A stretch of 64,000 bases of DNA. It comes from JAAFHB01 sp038236995 (GTDB lineage: Bacteria; Bacteroidota; Bacteroidia; Bacteroidales; Prolixibacteraceae). Where the stretch lies: the NCBI GenBank assembly GCA_038236995.1, contig JBBRZE010000001.1, positions 82,194 through 146,193 of the forward strand, given 5' to 3'. Under the pieces are notes generated by a model. The model saw nothing but the letters and a program-made list of their open reading frames with translations. It was not told the DNA's origin and did not search any database. Of this stretch, positions 43,451-53,350 are shown piece by piece (positions within the stretch are counted from its first letter, which is position 1; each line of letters begins with the position of its first letter). The position numbers and the translations under genes were made by a program.

Positions 43451-44818
43451 TCAGATATTATACGAATAGACTTCCGGGTCAGATACGATCATTCCCGCAC
43501 CCACTGTCTCAAATGTGTTTTCGTCAATTAAGATAAGACTACCGGTTATCCGATTCTCGCTGTAATCGTCGTATTTCAACGGTTTTTGTGTTTTAATTGT
43601 AATGTGGGCTATGTCGTTCATGAGGACGGTTTTATCGCCATCAATATTTTCAAGGGTACTGATATTGACCTTGTAACGGATTTCCTCTATTGAGGCAGGT
43701 GTTTCGCTGGTTGTGTGACGCACAATGTATTTCCCGCCAACGGTAAGAGGTCGCACATTAAGCCAGCAAACATGCAATGTAATGATCGAACTGTATTTTG
43801 GATATTTCGCATTGAGTTTTATAAGCATGTCACCCCGCTTAATATCAAGATTGCTGGCCAGCCTGATTGTGACCGATTGAGGTGTGAAGGCTTCATTTAA
43901 ATCAACGAGACCTTCATTGATTGTCTTAATTGTTGATAATCTGTTTGATGGTAATGCAAGAATGGTGTCTCCAACCTTAAATACGCCACCAGAGACGCGG
44001 CCGGCATAGCCCTTGTAATCTTGAAATTCGTCGTTATCCTGATGAATGACGTATTGAATCGGGAAACGGGCCGGAAGTTCACTGTCTGTGTTATGCACCG
44101 GAATTGTTTCAAGCAGGTGCAGTAACGTTTTTCCGTTGTACCAGGGAGTATTTGTTGAAGCATTGACCACATTGTCACCATCTCGGGCTGAAATAGGAAT
44201 AAAATAGATTTTCTGAAGTTTTAATGTTGTAGCTATCTTTTCATATTCAGTTTTGATTGCGTAGTAAACTTCCTCGGAAAAATTGACCAAATCCATTTTG
44301 TTGATGGCAATGATCACATTCGGTATTTGCAGTAGCGAAGCAATATAGGAGTGGCGTTTGGTCTGTTCTATAATTCCGTTTCGCGCATCAATCAGGACAA
44401 TGGCCACATCTGCGGTTGAGGCACCAGTCACCATGTTGCGGGTGTATTCAATGTGCCCGGGTGTATCAGCGATGATGAATTTACGTTTTGGTGTGGCAAA
44501 ATAGCGGTAGGCTACATCGATTGTAATTCCCTGTTCCCGTTCAGCGCGAAGCCCGTCGGTAAGCAAGGCAAGGTTGACTTCGTCTCCACCTAATCGCTCA
44601 CTGGCCTCTTTTACAGATAGCAGCTGATCTTCAAAAATCGATTTGCTGTCATAAAGCAACCGCCCGATAAGGGTACTCTTCCCGTCGTCAACACTCCCGG
44701 CCGTACTGAACCGGAGTAATTCCATATCCAGATAACCTGAGTGAACGATGTTTTCTTCTCTCAAAAGTGAGGATGAAAGAACGGGTTTTATTGCTGATTT
44801 AATTATTTGTTGTTGCAT
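43451..44818 (-). CDS. cysN: sulfate adenylyltransferase, GTPase subunit CysN
   Basis: A 455-residue EF-Tu-like GTPase: P-loop GSVDDGKST (41-49), DTPGHIEYTRNM (G3) and NKMDL (G4), then the beta-barrel domains. With CysD it makes APS from sulfate and ATP, driven by GTP hydrolysis. The fused APS kinase domain of some CysNC proteins is absent here, in keeping with a separate cysC. It lies 60 bp after cysD in the sulfate assimilation group. Confidence 0.95.
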   Translation of the reverse strand: MQQQIIKSAIKPVLSSSLLREENIVHSGYLDMELLRFSTAGSVDDGKSTLIGRLLYDSKSIFEDQLLSVKEASERLGGDEVNLALLTDGLRAEREQGITIDVAYRYFATPKRKFIIADTPGHIEYTRNMVTGASTADVAIVLIDARNGIIEQTKRHSYIASLLQIPNVIIAINKMDLVNFSEEVYYAIKTEYEKIATTLKLQKIYFIPISARDGDNVVNASTNTPWYNGKTLLHLLETIPVHNTDSELPARFPIQYVIHQDNDEFQDYKGYAGRVSGGVFKVGDTILALPSNRLSTIKTINEGLVDLNEAFTPQSVTIRLASNLDIKRGDMLIKLNAKYPKYSSIITLHVCWLNVRPLTVGGKYIVRHTTSETPASIEEIRYKVNISTLENIDGDKTVLMNDIAHITIKTQKPLKYDDYSENRITGSLILIDENTFETVGAGMIVSDPEVYSYNI

Positions 44819-44878
44819 GTTTTCTGATTTTAATCAAGCTTTCGAAATGTAATCGTACTGATATTTAGCGTTCTTACA

Positions 44879-45784
44879 CTAAAAATAACCCACCTTTTTA
44901 CGGTCTTCCATCGCAGCATCCGAACGTTTATCGTCGGCACGTCCGCCACGTTCGGTTACGCGTGAACCAGCTATTTCAGAAATGATCTCTTCCAGCGTAT
45001 TGGCGGTTGAAAGGGTCAATCCGGTGCAGGTGATATCGCCAATTGTACGGCAGCGCACCTTCTTCAGCTCAACCCTTTCGGTTGGTTTCCGCGGTATGGC
45101 AGGCAAGGCTGCATAAAAAACCTCGTCACGCTCGAATACTTCACGAACGTGTGTATAATAGAGCGATGGTAACGGGATGTTTTCCTGAAGAATGTACTGC
45201 CAAACATCCATTTCAGTCCAATTGCTGATCGGAAAAATCCTGAAGTGTTCACCTGAATGTTTCTTCCCGTTAAAAATATTCCATAATTCCGGGCGTTGAT
45301 TTTTTGGATCCCACTGGCCAAATTCATCCCGATGCGAAAAGAAACGCTCTTTGGCACGGGCCTTCTCTTCATCACGACGTGCGCCACCCAATGCGGCATC
45401 GAATTTGTATTTTTCAAGCGTATCCAGTAACGTCGATGTTTGCAGTTTGTTACGACTGGCATAGTACCCTTTCTCTTCGAAAACCCGACCCTGTTGAATC
45501 GATTCTTCCACCGAACCTATAATTAGTTTAGCACCCATCCGTTTTACAAGCTTGTCACGATATTTAAGCGTTTCCTCGAAATTGTGACCCGTATCAATGT
45601 GGACGAATGGAAAAGGGATGACCGCCGGATAAAAGGCTTTGCGGGCCAGGTACGACATAACAATCGAATCTTTACCACCTGAAAAGAGCAATGCCGGACG
45701 TTCGAACTGGGCGGCAACCTCACGCAATATGAAGATCGATTCAGATTCCAGTTCTTTAAGATGCGTTAATTCCCGATGTCTCAT
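44879..45784 (-). CDS. cysD: sulfate adenylyltransferase subunit CysD
   Basis: A 301-residue PP-loop ATP pyrophosphatase: the SGGKDSIVM motif binds ATP, and ARRDEEKARAKERFFS and RTIGDITCTG are hallmark CysD segments. It forms APS from sulfate and ATP with CysN. It starts 11 bp after the SUMT fusion gene stop on the same strand. Confidence 0.95.
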   Translation of the reverse strand: MRHRELTHLKELESESIFILREVAAQFERPALLFSGGKDSIVMSYLARKAFYPAVIPFPFVHIDTGHNFEETLKYRDKLVKRMGAKLIIGSVEESIQQGRVFEEKGYYASRNKLQTSTLLDTLEKYKFDAALGGARRDEEKARAKERFFSHRDEFGQWDPKNQRPELWNIFNGKKHSGEHFRIFPISNWTEMDVWQYILQENIPLPSLYYTHVREVFERDEVFYAALPAIPRKPTERVELKKVRCRTIGDITCTGLTLSTANTLEEIISEIAGSRVTERGGRADDKRSDAAMEDRKKVGYF

Positions 45785-45795
45785 ATTTAATATAT

Positions 45796-47388
45796 TTACA
45801 CAATAGTTACTTTATCGACGTAAGGTATTGGAACCGCCGATGCTGGTGGAAGTATGGTTTTACCCACGGATGAAGCCAGTGGACTCATGTTCTTACGGGA
45901 ATCATTTCGATTGAAAATCAATTTAGATACTTCCCAGCCCAGTTCTTTTAAGTTTTGTTGCAAAACGGAAAACACCTGGATAGAATAGGGTATAAGCGCC
46001 TTCGACGGAGAAATTCCCGAATCTTTCATTCTGGAAATTAATCCTTGTGACGATTCCGAGCGGATATCGGCAACAATTCCATGTTCTTTTAGCGCTGCGC
46101 CCGTATTTTTTCCAATTGCCGCTATCTTTATTCCGGCAAAGAAACGGCTGTCTTTTCCGCTTTTTTCAAAGTTATCGAAGAAAATACTAACCATCTGGCG
46201 ATTGGTGAAAACCAGCCAATCAAATGATTTTAACCTTTCAAACTCTTTTCCCAGATCATTAAAAAGGTAGGTATTTGTATCTTTAATCGAAATATTGTTT
46301 TTAAAGAATTCAGTTGCTGACTTATTTCGAAAGGAGACCACTTCGCCAATTACAATGATGATCGGAGTTGGGAATTTCTGATCTGTTAAGGCGAGTTCTT
46401 TCAAGGTGAAGAAAAATTCCTGCTGATCAGGCAAAGAAAGGTTATAAACCATCATCACCGGTATTTCCGGATTTCGGCCTTGTTCAATGACTTTCCTCGC
46501 AATTGCACGGATATTTGAACCACCCATGTAAATAACCAGCGTGTCTGCATCAGGAAGATGGACCTTTTCGGAATGCCCCGAGATAAAAGCCATTGAGGAG
46601 GAGATTCCCCTGTGTGTGAGCGGAATCTTTAGAAGTGATGCCACCGCAATACCCGATGAAACACCAGGTATCACATTTACTTCTATAAAATTACGCTCAA
46701 GGTATTCGACCTCTTCGCCTCCATGAGCAAAAATCATTGGGTCACCGCCTTTGAGCCTAACAACCTGTTTGCCTGCTATTGCAGCATCGAGAATCAAACG
46801 ATTGATTTCAGCTTGCTCAAAACAATGACTCCCTTTTCGTTTGCCAACATATACTTTCTCTGCAGCGTATTTTTGAAGGTATTCTTTATCAAGAAGATCG
46901 TCGTGAAAGATGATATCTGATTGTGTCAGTGCTTTGTCGCCTCCTAAGGTAAGCAAATCCGGATTGCCAGGTCCAAATCCAACGAGGGTAATCTTTCCAA
47001 ATTGATTACGAATGTCATGAGTTGCAAAAAGCGCCCTAAGCTCCGGTCTGTTTGCCAGAGCCACAATTGCGAACTGCTCTTTATTCTGGGTTGAATCGTC
47101 CGTATCTGATGCTTCTAACAGGGCAACGATTTCTAGTCCTGCTCGCAATGGATAAGGCAAATCAGTCAGCGTCTGGAATATCAAATCTGCTTTCCCTTCA
47201 AATACAGTATTATCTGCTTCATCCTGATTATTTTCAGAAGATGCATTGCTAGGAAATACGCCAACCGATGGTCGTGAAATCAACTTGAATTGCACGTTTG
47301 AAAAGTGGTCGAACACCTTGCTCACCTGTTTTAATTCAAGTGCACCATTCCTGGTAATTACTTTCAAAGTGTTCAACGTATCGGGCAT
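45796..47388 (-). CDS. cobA: fusion of degenerate HemC-like domain, uroporphyrinogen-III methyltransferase and HemD-like domain
   Basis: A 530-residue protein with three parts. Residues 8-110 look like the start of porphobilinogen deaminase (KVITRNGALELKQVSKVF, then DLIFQTLTDLPYPLRAGLEI), but with the middle and the dipyrromethane-cofactor Cys domain missing. Residues about 133-350 are a SAM methyltransferase (VGFGPGNPDLLTLGGDKAL, KGGDPMIFAHGGEE) making precorrin-2. Residues about 370-530 resemble uroporphyrinogen-III synthase (FDWLVFTNRQMVSIFF, KIAAIGKNTGAALKEHG). It supplies siroheme for the sulfite reductase encoded nearby. The HemC part is unlikely to be active. Confidence 0.85.
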   Translation of the reverse strand: MPDTLNTLKVITRNGALELKQVSKVFDHFSNVQFKLISRPSVGVFPSNASSENNQDEADNTVFEGKADLIFQTLTDLPYPLRAGLEIVALLEASDTDDSTQNKEQFAIVALANRPELRALFATHDIRNQFGKITLVGFGPGNPDLLTLGGDKALTQSDIIFHDDLLDKEYLQKYAAEKVYVGKRKGSHCFEQAEINRLILDAAIAGKQVVRLKGGDPMIFAHGGEEVEYLERNFIEVNVIPGVSSGIAVASLLKIPLTHRGISSSMAFISGHSEKVHLPDADTLVIYMGGSNIRAIARKVIEQGRNPEIPVMMVYNLSLPDQQEFFFTLKELALTDQKFPTPIIIVIGEVVSFRNKSATEFFKNNISIKDTNTYLFNDLGKEFERLKSFDWLVFTNRQMVSIFFDNFEKSGKDSRFFAGIKIAAIGKNTGAALKEHGIVADIRSESSQGLISRMKDSGISPSKALIPYSIQVFSVLQQNLKELGWEVSKLIFNRNDSRKNMSPLASSVGKTILPPASAVPIPYVDKVTIV

Positions 47389-47593
47389 CTGTTTTTGTAT
47401 TTTGGTAAGAAAATCTATATCACAAATAACGCAGATGTAAAAGGTTCCCGAAATCCCTTGTAATGGGTAAATTAGGATACCATGTTTATGGTAGGTTTGA
47501 TTACAAAATACAGAAATTCAGCAAAATTGCTACCTTGTTTGAGACCAAACCGCTTTTTTAAGTATTGAAAGATTTCAGGTGGATGGCTTAAGC
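47389..47593. other. gap within the sulfate assimilation cluster
   Basis: About 205 bp without a gene between the Met8-like gene and the SUMT fusion on the same strand. It probably holds a promoter for the SUMT-cysD-cysN part. Confidence 0.35.
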
Positions 47594-48064
47594 TTAATCG
47601 ATTGTTAACAGACCATCAGCTATCAGCTGCGTGATCTGGTTACGTATTGCAACAGATTGATAGACATTCTGTGCGTTAGAGCCGACAGAAATAGTTACGT
47701 GTCCCTGTTTATGAACTGCAGGCGACACAAAATCGCATAACATTGGTGCATCACATACGCTGGTTAGAATTTCCAGTTCTTCGGCGTCTGCTTTGATCTG
47801 ACTGTTCAGTTCGTGGTTGCCTGTGCAGACATAAACCAAAAAGAATCCTTCGAGGTCGGTTTTCTCATATTCTTTTTCAATAAAAGTGAAAGGCAGCTGC
47901 CGGAACTCATCTGTAAAATCGGGTGAAATGACAGTTACATTCGACACAATTCGCGCCATGATGCTCCCCTTGTGGGTGGCCACCTTCCCGCCACCAACGA
48001 GCAGAATTTTCTTGTTGGTCACATTCAACAAGATGGGCATGAATACCAGGTCTTCTCTTTGCAT
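47594..48064 (-). CDS. siroheme synthase, precorrin-2 dehydrogenase (Met8/CysG N-terminal type)
   Basis: A 156-residue protein: NAD-binding Rossmann part (KKILLVGGGKVATHKGSIMA, TVISPDF), the CDAPMLCDFVSPAVHKQGHV motif of precorrin-2 dehydrogenases and the short helical tail. It oxidises precorrin-2 to sirohydrochlorin and may insert iron. It is short (about 156 against about 200 residues in larger members), lacking the C-terminal extension. It starts 4 bp after the cysI stop. Confidence 0.88.
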   Translation of the reverse strand: MQREDLVFMPILLNVTNKKILLVGGGKVATHKGSIMARIVSNVTVISPDFTDEFRQLPFTFIEKEYEKTDLEGFFLVYVCTGNHELNSQIKADAEELEILTSVCDAPMLCDFVSPAVHKQGHVTISVGSNAQNVYQSVAIRNQITQLIADGLLTID

Positions 48065-48067
48065 ATG

Positions 48068-49774
48068 CTAGTCGTGAAATTTCTTTCCTTCTGTGGTTGC
48101 TTTCACATATCCCTTGCGAATCACAAAATTTCCAAAGCGCTCGTTTCTATCCCTGGTTTTGGCAAAATCTTCAAGGATTGGCGTTAATGCGGAGATAATT
48201 TCTTCTTCGGAAAGCATCTCTTTGTAGAGTTTATTCAGACGATCGCCAACGAAACTGGCGCCGAGGTAGAGATTGTATCTGCCCGGAGCCCTTCCGACCA
48301 AGCCGATTTCGGCTAAAAACGGACGACCGCAACCGTTCGGACAACCTGTCATCCGGATGGAGATCGGTTCGTTAAGCAAACCGGTTGCTTCGAGTACCTT
48401 ATCTAATTTATCGACAAGCGAAGGTAAATAGCGCTCGGCTTCGGCAAAAGCCAATCCGCATAAGGGTAAAGCTGCACAGGCGATGGAATTCTGGCGTAAC
48501 TGTGACAGACTTTTTGGGTCTGCCACATTGTACTTTTTCAGGATGCTCTCAATTTTAGGTTTGAGGTTTTCCGAAACCCTGGCAATCACCACATTTTGAT
48601 TTCCTGTCAGGATGAAACTTCCTGTATGGATTTTAGCCACTTCGCGGACCGCAGTCTTGGCAGGGTATCCAATGCGATCAACCAGTTTGCCTCCTTCCAC
48701 AAAAACAGTGTAATGCCAAAATCCATCAGCACTTTGCAACCATCCAAATTTATCACCCAGTGTGGTGAATTGATAAGGTTTTGCTGTTTCGAGCTGAATA
48801 TTGTGTGTCCGCTTCAATTCAGCATGGAAATAATCGAGGCCTAAACGATCGACGGTGTATTTTAACCGGGCATTTTTACGGTCAGAACGATTGCCATGGT
48901 CGCGTTGAAAGACAAGAACCGCTTCTGATACTTTTACGATTTCCGCTTTAGGGATATATCCCACCACATCGGCCACGCGAGGATAAGTATTATTATTTCC
49001 AAATGTGTAAGCCATGCCACCACCTACTGTAACATTGTAACCTGCGAGTAGCTCGTTTTCGATAATGGCAATAAAGCCAAGATCGTTCGACAACACATCG
49101 GAGTCGTTGCGTGGAGGAATGGCAATGGCAGTTTTAAATTTGCGGGGCAGATAGGTTTTTCCGTAAAGTGGCTCTTCCTCCTTTTCTCCCCCTTCAACCA
49201 GTTTTCCGTCGAGCCAAATTTCGTGATAGGCTGCTGTTTGAGGCGTGAGATAGGCCGAAATCTTTTTTGCGTCTTCGGCCACTTCTGCATGTACGGATGA
49301 TTCAAACGGATTGGCAGAGGTCATTACGTTGCGGTTCACATCACCACAGGCAGCTAACGTATCCAACAAGGTATTGTTGATTTTCTGCATCGTGGTTTTC
49401 AGATTGCGTTTTAAAACACCATGAAATTGAAAAGCCTGACGCGTTGTGAGTTTTAATGTTCTGTCGGCATATTTGTCGGCCAGCTCATCCAGCGCGAGCC
49501 ATTGAGCAGGTGTTGTAATTCCGGCAGGAACCCGAATGCGGATAAGAAAACTGTACAGCGGTTCCAGTTTTTGATGTTTGCGTTCGTCATCAAGATCACG
49601 GTCCTGTTGCTGGTAGGTTCCATGAAATTTGATCAGCACCTGGTCCTGTTCCTTCATTGAACCAGTAAGCGGATTGTTCAGGCTTTCGGTAATGGTTCCA
49701 CGCAGATAGTTGCTGTTCTCCTTGATGATTTCAATCGCACTGGGAGGCGCTGAGATATTGTTGTTCTCTTCCAT
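48068..49774 (-). CDS. cysI: assimilatory sulfite reductase hemoprotein subunit CysI
   Basis: A 568-residue siroheme/4Fe-4S enzyme. The cluster and siroheme are bound by Cys residues in ACAALPLCGLAFAEAE and TGCPNGCGRPFLAEIG (Cx5C...Cx3C). The N-terminal domain (RIRVPAGITTPAQWLALDEL, KLTTRQAFQFHG) is the sulfite-reductase ferredoxin-like repeat. It reduces sulfite to sulfide with electrons from CysJ, whose gene ends 13 bp before it. Confidence 0.95.
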   Translation of the reverse strand: MEENNNISAPPSAIEIIKENSNYLRGTITESLNNPLTGSMKEQDQVLIKFHGTYQQQDRDLDDERKHQKLEPLYSFLIRIRVPAGITTPAQWLALDELADKYADRTLKLTTRQAFQFHGVLKRNLKTTMQKINNTLLDTLAACGDVNRNVMTSANPFESSVHAEVAEDAKKISAYLTPQTAAYHEIWLDGKLVEGGEKEEEPLYGKTYLPRKFKTAIAIPPRNDSDVLSNDLGFIAIIENELLAGYNVTVGGGMAYTFGNNNTYPRVADVVGYIPKAEIVKVSEAVLVFQRDHGNRSDRKNARLKYTVDRLGLDYFHAELKRTHNIQLETAKPYQFTTLGDKFGWLQSADGFWHYTVFVEGGKLVDRIGYPAKTAVREVAKIHTGSFILTGNQNVVIARVSENLKPKIESILKKYNVADPKSLSQLRQNSIACAALPLCGLAFAEAERYLPSLVDKLDKVLEATGLLNEPISIRMTGCPNGCGRPFLAEIGLVGRAPGRYNLYLGASFVGDRLNKLYKEMLSEEEIISALTPILEDFAKTRDRNERFGNFVIRKGYVKATTEGKKFHD

Positions 49775-49786
49775 TTTAATTTTTAA

Positions 49787-51571
49787 TTAATAGACATCAA
49801 GTTGCAACCGCTTTTCTTTCTGCATTTTATTTACGTAATCCAGTGCGCTGTTGTTACTCATTGCACCCTGATTTTCGACAATCGATACGAGTGTGTTTTG
49901 CACATCAGTCGCCATTTTTTTCATGTCACCACAGATGTAGAAGTGGGCACCATCTTCGAGCCAACGATAGATTTCAGCGGCATTTTCCTGTAACTTATGC
50001 TGTACATAAACCCGTTTTTCGGTATCGCGCGAGAAAGCGACATCCATTTTGGATAATGCCCCCGATTTCAAAAATTTCTGCCAGTCAGTTTGATACAGAA
50101 ACTCGGTTTCAAAATTGCGGTTTCCAAACACAAGCCAGCTTTTGCCTTGTTTGTCAGCTTGTTCCCGATGCTGAACAAATGCGCGGTATGGTGCTATTCC
50201 TGTGCCGGCACCAACCATGATGATGGGTGTTTCATCGTTTTCCGGCAACCGGAAGTTGGGATTCTTTTCAATGAAAACAGGTATTTTGTTTTCATTTCCG
50301 TCAAAATCTGACAGGTAATTTGAACAGGCACCCCGACGGTTTCTTCCTCCGTTTTCATATTCAACCACGCCAACGGCAAGATGCAATTCTCCGGGATTCG
50401 CTTTAGGACTTGAGGCAATGGAATACAGTCTCGGTTGCAAGGGTCTTAATAATTTTATCAGGTCCTGTGCAGAAAGTTTAACAGGAAAATCGGTAAAAAA
50501 ATCGACGATATCTCTGTTGGTAAGGTATTCCTGTAACTTTTCCTGTGATTCAGAAATTGAGGTGAGCCTTTCGTTAGCTACAAATTCGAGGTAGCGTTTT
50601 ACCACATCTACTGTTATTTTCGATAGTTCATATTCGTGTTTCAGGGAATCAAAAAGGGAGAATTTTAAACCTTTTATTTCGACCTCTTGCTCAGGTTTTA
50701 AACCAGTTACAGAAAGGACTTCGGTCACCAATTCCGAAGAATTCACCGGCATAATTCCAGCTGAATCTCCAGGCTCGAAAGGTAAATCAGCATCGAGTTC
50801 AATGTGAAGGGTTTGCCGTTCTGAGCCACGACCATGCAGGTTGATCTTCTCAAGTAATTCTGCCTGATAGGGATTTTTCTTTGAATAGTTTTGTGAAGTT
50901 GAAGTTTCAGCATTCTCACCCAAGGTAACTGTAACTTTATTTCCTTCCAGACCTGAGAAGGCTGATAATGTTGATCTCAACCACTGGTCTGCTGTTTCCT
51001 GAAAATCGACATCGCACCCTTTCATATCAGCCAAACGTTTTGCACCCAATTTTTCAAGTTGAAGATCGAAATCCTTTCCTGTCTTGCAAAACTGGAAGTA
51101 AGACGAATCTCCCAGTCCAAGAACCGCAAAGTTTACGTTTTCGAGCCTGCCTGAACGTTTCCCATAGATGAATTCGTGCAGCTCTTTTGCCGCAAAAGGT
51201 GGTTCGCCCTCGCCATGTGTGGAGACGATCACTAGCAGGTTTTTTTCAGATTGTAAATCACGCGGTTTGTAGTCGTCCATATTCTTCAAAATCGTTGTCA
51301 GACCAAATTCAGTGGCCAGTTTTTGCGCTTTCTTCGCCAATCCTTCGCCATTCCCTGTGCGTGAACCATAAAGAATGGTAATTGGGCTAAGATTTTGATT
51401 TTTAATGATTTCATTTTTGACCGGAACGGAAGTCTTATTTCCATTTTGTGCGGTTAATGCAGCCAGATAACCAGACATCCAGGCCAGTTGCACTTCATTT
51501 AATGAACTGGTAAGCTGTCTGAAAGTATCAGATTGATCTGGTGTAAGAGGTGTTGCAAAATTGTTACTCAT
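49787..51571 (-). CDS. cysJ: sulfite reductase flavoprotein subunit CysJ
   Basis: A 594-residue diflavin reductase: an FMN-binding flavodoxin domain (ITILYGSRTGNGEGLAKK, near residues 68-205), an FAD domain with PRLYSIASSP (about 390-400), and an NADPH-binding part (ICGDMKKMATDV). It takes electrons from NADPH to CysI. First gene of the cysJ-cysI-met8-like run. Confidence 0.95.
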   Translation of the reverse strand: MSNNFATPLTPDQSDTFRQLTSSLNEVQLAWMSGYLAALTAQNGNKTSVPVKNEIIKNQNLSPITILYGSRTGNGEGLAKKAQKLATEFGLTTILKNMDDYKPRDLQSEKNLLVIVSTHGEGEPPFAAKELHEFIYGKRSGRLENVNFAVLGLGDSSYFQFCKTGKDFDLQLEKLGAKRLADMKGCDVDFQETADQWLRSTLSAFSGLEGNKVTVTLGENAETSTSQNYSKKNPYQAELLEKINLHGRGSERQTLHIELDADLPFEPGDSAGIMPVNSSELVTEVLSVTGLKPEQEVEIKGLKFSLFDSLKHEYELSKITVDVVKRYLEFVANERLTSISESQEKLQEYLTNRDIVDFFTDFPVKLSAQDLIKLLRPLQPRLYSIASSPKANPGELHLAVGVVEYENGGRNRRGACSNYLSDFDGNENKIPVFIEKNPNFRLPENDETPIIMVGAGTGIAPYRAFVQHREQADKQGKSWLVFGNRNFETEFLYQTDWQKFLKSGALSKMDVAFSRDTEKRVYVQHKLQENAAEIYRWLEDGAHFYICGDMKKMATDVQNTLVSIVENQGAMSNNSALDYVNKMQKEKRLQLDVY

Positions 51572-52472
51572 AAGTGTATTTGCCTGTGAACTTTAATATT
51601 GATTTGTTTTTTGGGTTTCAGACATTACCGCTACTTCCGAACCACCGAAAAACACTTTGCAATATTGTTCTTATTCGCAGGAGTTTACAATACCTTTTTC
51701 CCGGCATTCTGTATACCATAAACATGGTAGAGCGCTATTTCAGCGGATGCTTGAAAGACAGTTTTCTAAGTGTTTAATTTTGGAGCAGATATTGATTTTC
51801 AGAGGGGTTGGTCGAGATCCCAAAATCGCTTATGTCCGTCGGTTTTTTGCTCGAATTAGAATTTGCTGGTGAATGAACTTACAAACATTTTGCCGGTTCA
51901 TCCACGCCTTTCGTTTACACCTTTAATATAGTCCTTCATGAAAGTGGGATAGTCGCTGAATTGACTGTATAATAATTTGAAAGATGAGCAATCTGACCCG
52001 GACCGATCCAGCGGACACCGTTCTTTTCGTACATCTTTCATTAAGCCTGAATTCCAAATATTTAAAATGAAATATCGCAAACATTACCCAATACATTCTC
52101 ATCAAAAAGGCAATATTTGACATCTCCGTTTAAATCTTATTATTTTCGTTTTTTATACTTGGGAAAGTCGCAGGGATTTAAACATTCATCAGTAAATTGC
52201 CAGAGAAAAATTACTTTGAATCGAATTGATTCTTTTTGTTTCTTTATATTTTTTGCAATGGGGGTCGATTTTCCCCTATTCAAATGTCCGGTTTTCAAGG
52301 TTGGTTTAGATTGATTCTGTATGAGCCGCAAATTTCCATTGATTAATATTTCTCTTATTGAATTTACAAGAAGAGCATTTATTGGTGGCAGAAAAAGAAA
52401 AGTGGGGTAAATATATCCGTCGATGGAATTATAAAGCCACAGATAACATTTTATGACAATTTGTTAGCAATT
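51572..52472. other. 901-bp intergenic region with possible gene remnant
   Basis: No complete gene. On the minus strand, around 51898-52030, short coding-looking frames (MYEKNGVRWIGPGQIAHLSN and FSDYPTFMKDYIKGVNERRG) appear in different frames, perhaps the tail of a decayed gene; they are not recognised. The right part is AT-rich without features. Confidence 0.3.
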
Positions 52473-53084
52473 TTAAACGATTAAATTTTCTAAAGACAGG
52501 AAGTTGATGATTTGAGAAACCGCCTCTTCAGGTGTTTGATTGCCTGTATAAACTGATAATTGTGGTTGCAAGGGCTCTTCATAAGGACTACTGACGCCGG
52601 TAAAATCTTTCAGATCGCCTTTCATTGCCTTCTGATACAATTTTTTAGTATCTCTTTGGATGCAAACTTCTATTGGTGCATCCACAAAAATCTCGATGAA
52701 GCAATTTTCGCCAATGATCTCTTTTGCAACCTTTCGGTCTTTTCGGTAAGGGGAGATAAATGCTGTGATTACAACAATTCCGGCATCATTTAATAATTTA
52801 GCTATTTCGGCAACCCTGCGGATATTTTCTGCCCTTCCTTCCGGTGAAAAATCCAAATCGCGGTTGATGCTCATCCTTGTATTATCGCCATCGAGGACCA
52901 AGGTCCGGATACCAGTATTAAACAACCTTACTTCCAGATAACGCGCTATAGTTGATTTTCCGGAACATGAAAGACCCGTAAGCCAAATTACAAAGGCTTT
53001 TTGCCGGTTGAGAGCCTCTTTCTGCTGCCGGCTGACCAGAAACGATTCTGCAACAAGATGATGATTGGATAGAAAATATGTCAT
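52473..53084 (-). CDS. cysC: adenylylsulfate kinase CysC
   Basis: A 203-residue APS kinase. Start at 53084 (MTYFLSNHHLVAESFLVSR); a TTG eight codons earlier is possible. Walker A GLSCSGKST (37-45), LDGDNTRMSINRDLDFSPEG and RAENIRRVAEIA form the APS and ATP sites. It phosphorylates APS to PAPS. The cluster therefore makes PAPS, but a CysH PAPS/APS reductase is not encoded in this window. The usual Gly of the P-loop third position is Cys40 here (GLSCSG rather than GLSGSG). Confidence 0.92.
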   Translation of the reverse strand: MTYFLSNHHLVAESFLVSRQQKEALNRQKAFVIWLTGLSCSGKSTIARYLEVRLFNTGIRTLVLDGDNTRMSINRDLDFSPEGRAENIRRVAEIAKLLNDAGIVVITAFISPYRKDRKVAKEIIGENCFIEIFVDAPIEVCIQRDTKKLYQKAMKGDLKDFTGVSSPYEEPLQPQLSVYTGNQTPEEAVSQIINFLSLENLIV

Positions 53085-53350
53085 CTGAAGTAAATACAAA
53101 TGCTTCAATTACAAAATTAAAAAGTATTTCTGAAATAGAAAACCTTCAAATCGTGCAGCTATTGAGACTATTCGGGACCCTCCGGAATCAGGTCGTAAAA
53201 ATTAATTAAACACCTCGTCATTTTATCCGACTTGCAGGGAACTATTTTGTACGTTTACGCCAACTTGAAAGATACAAACTTATCTGTTCGGTATTTTTTA
53301 ATTGTATAAAAAGATTCAGAACTCACCAAAACTATAAAGGAGGCTTTAAG

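Noticed and set aside
52140..52331. 63-codon minus-strand ORF between cysJ and cysC
   Set aside because: Lys-rich random-looking sequence in AT-rich DNA, with no recognised domain.
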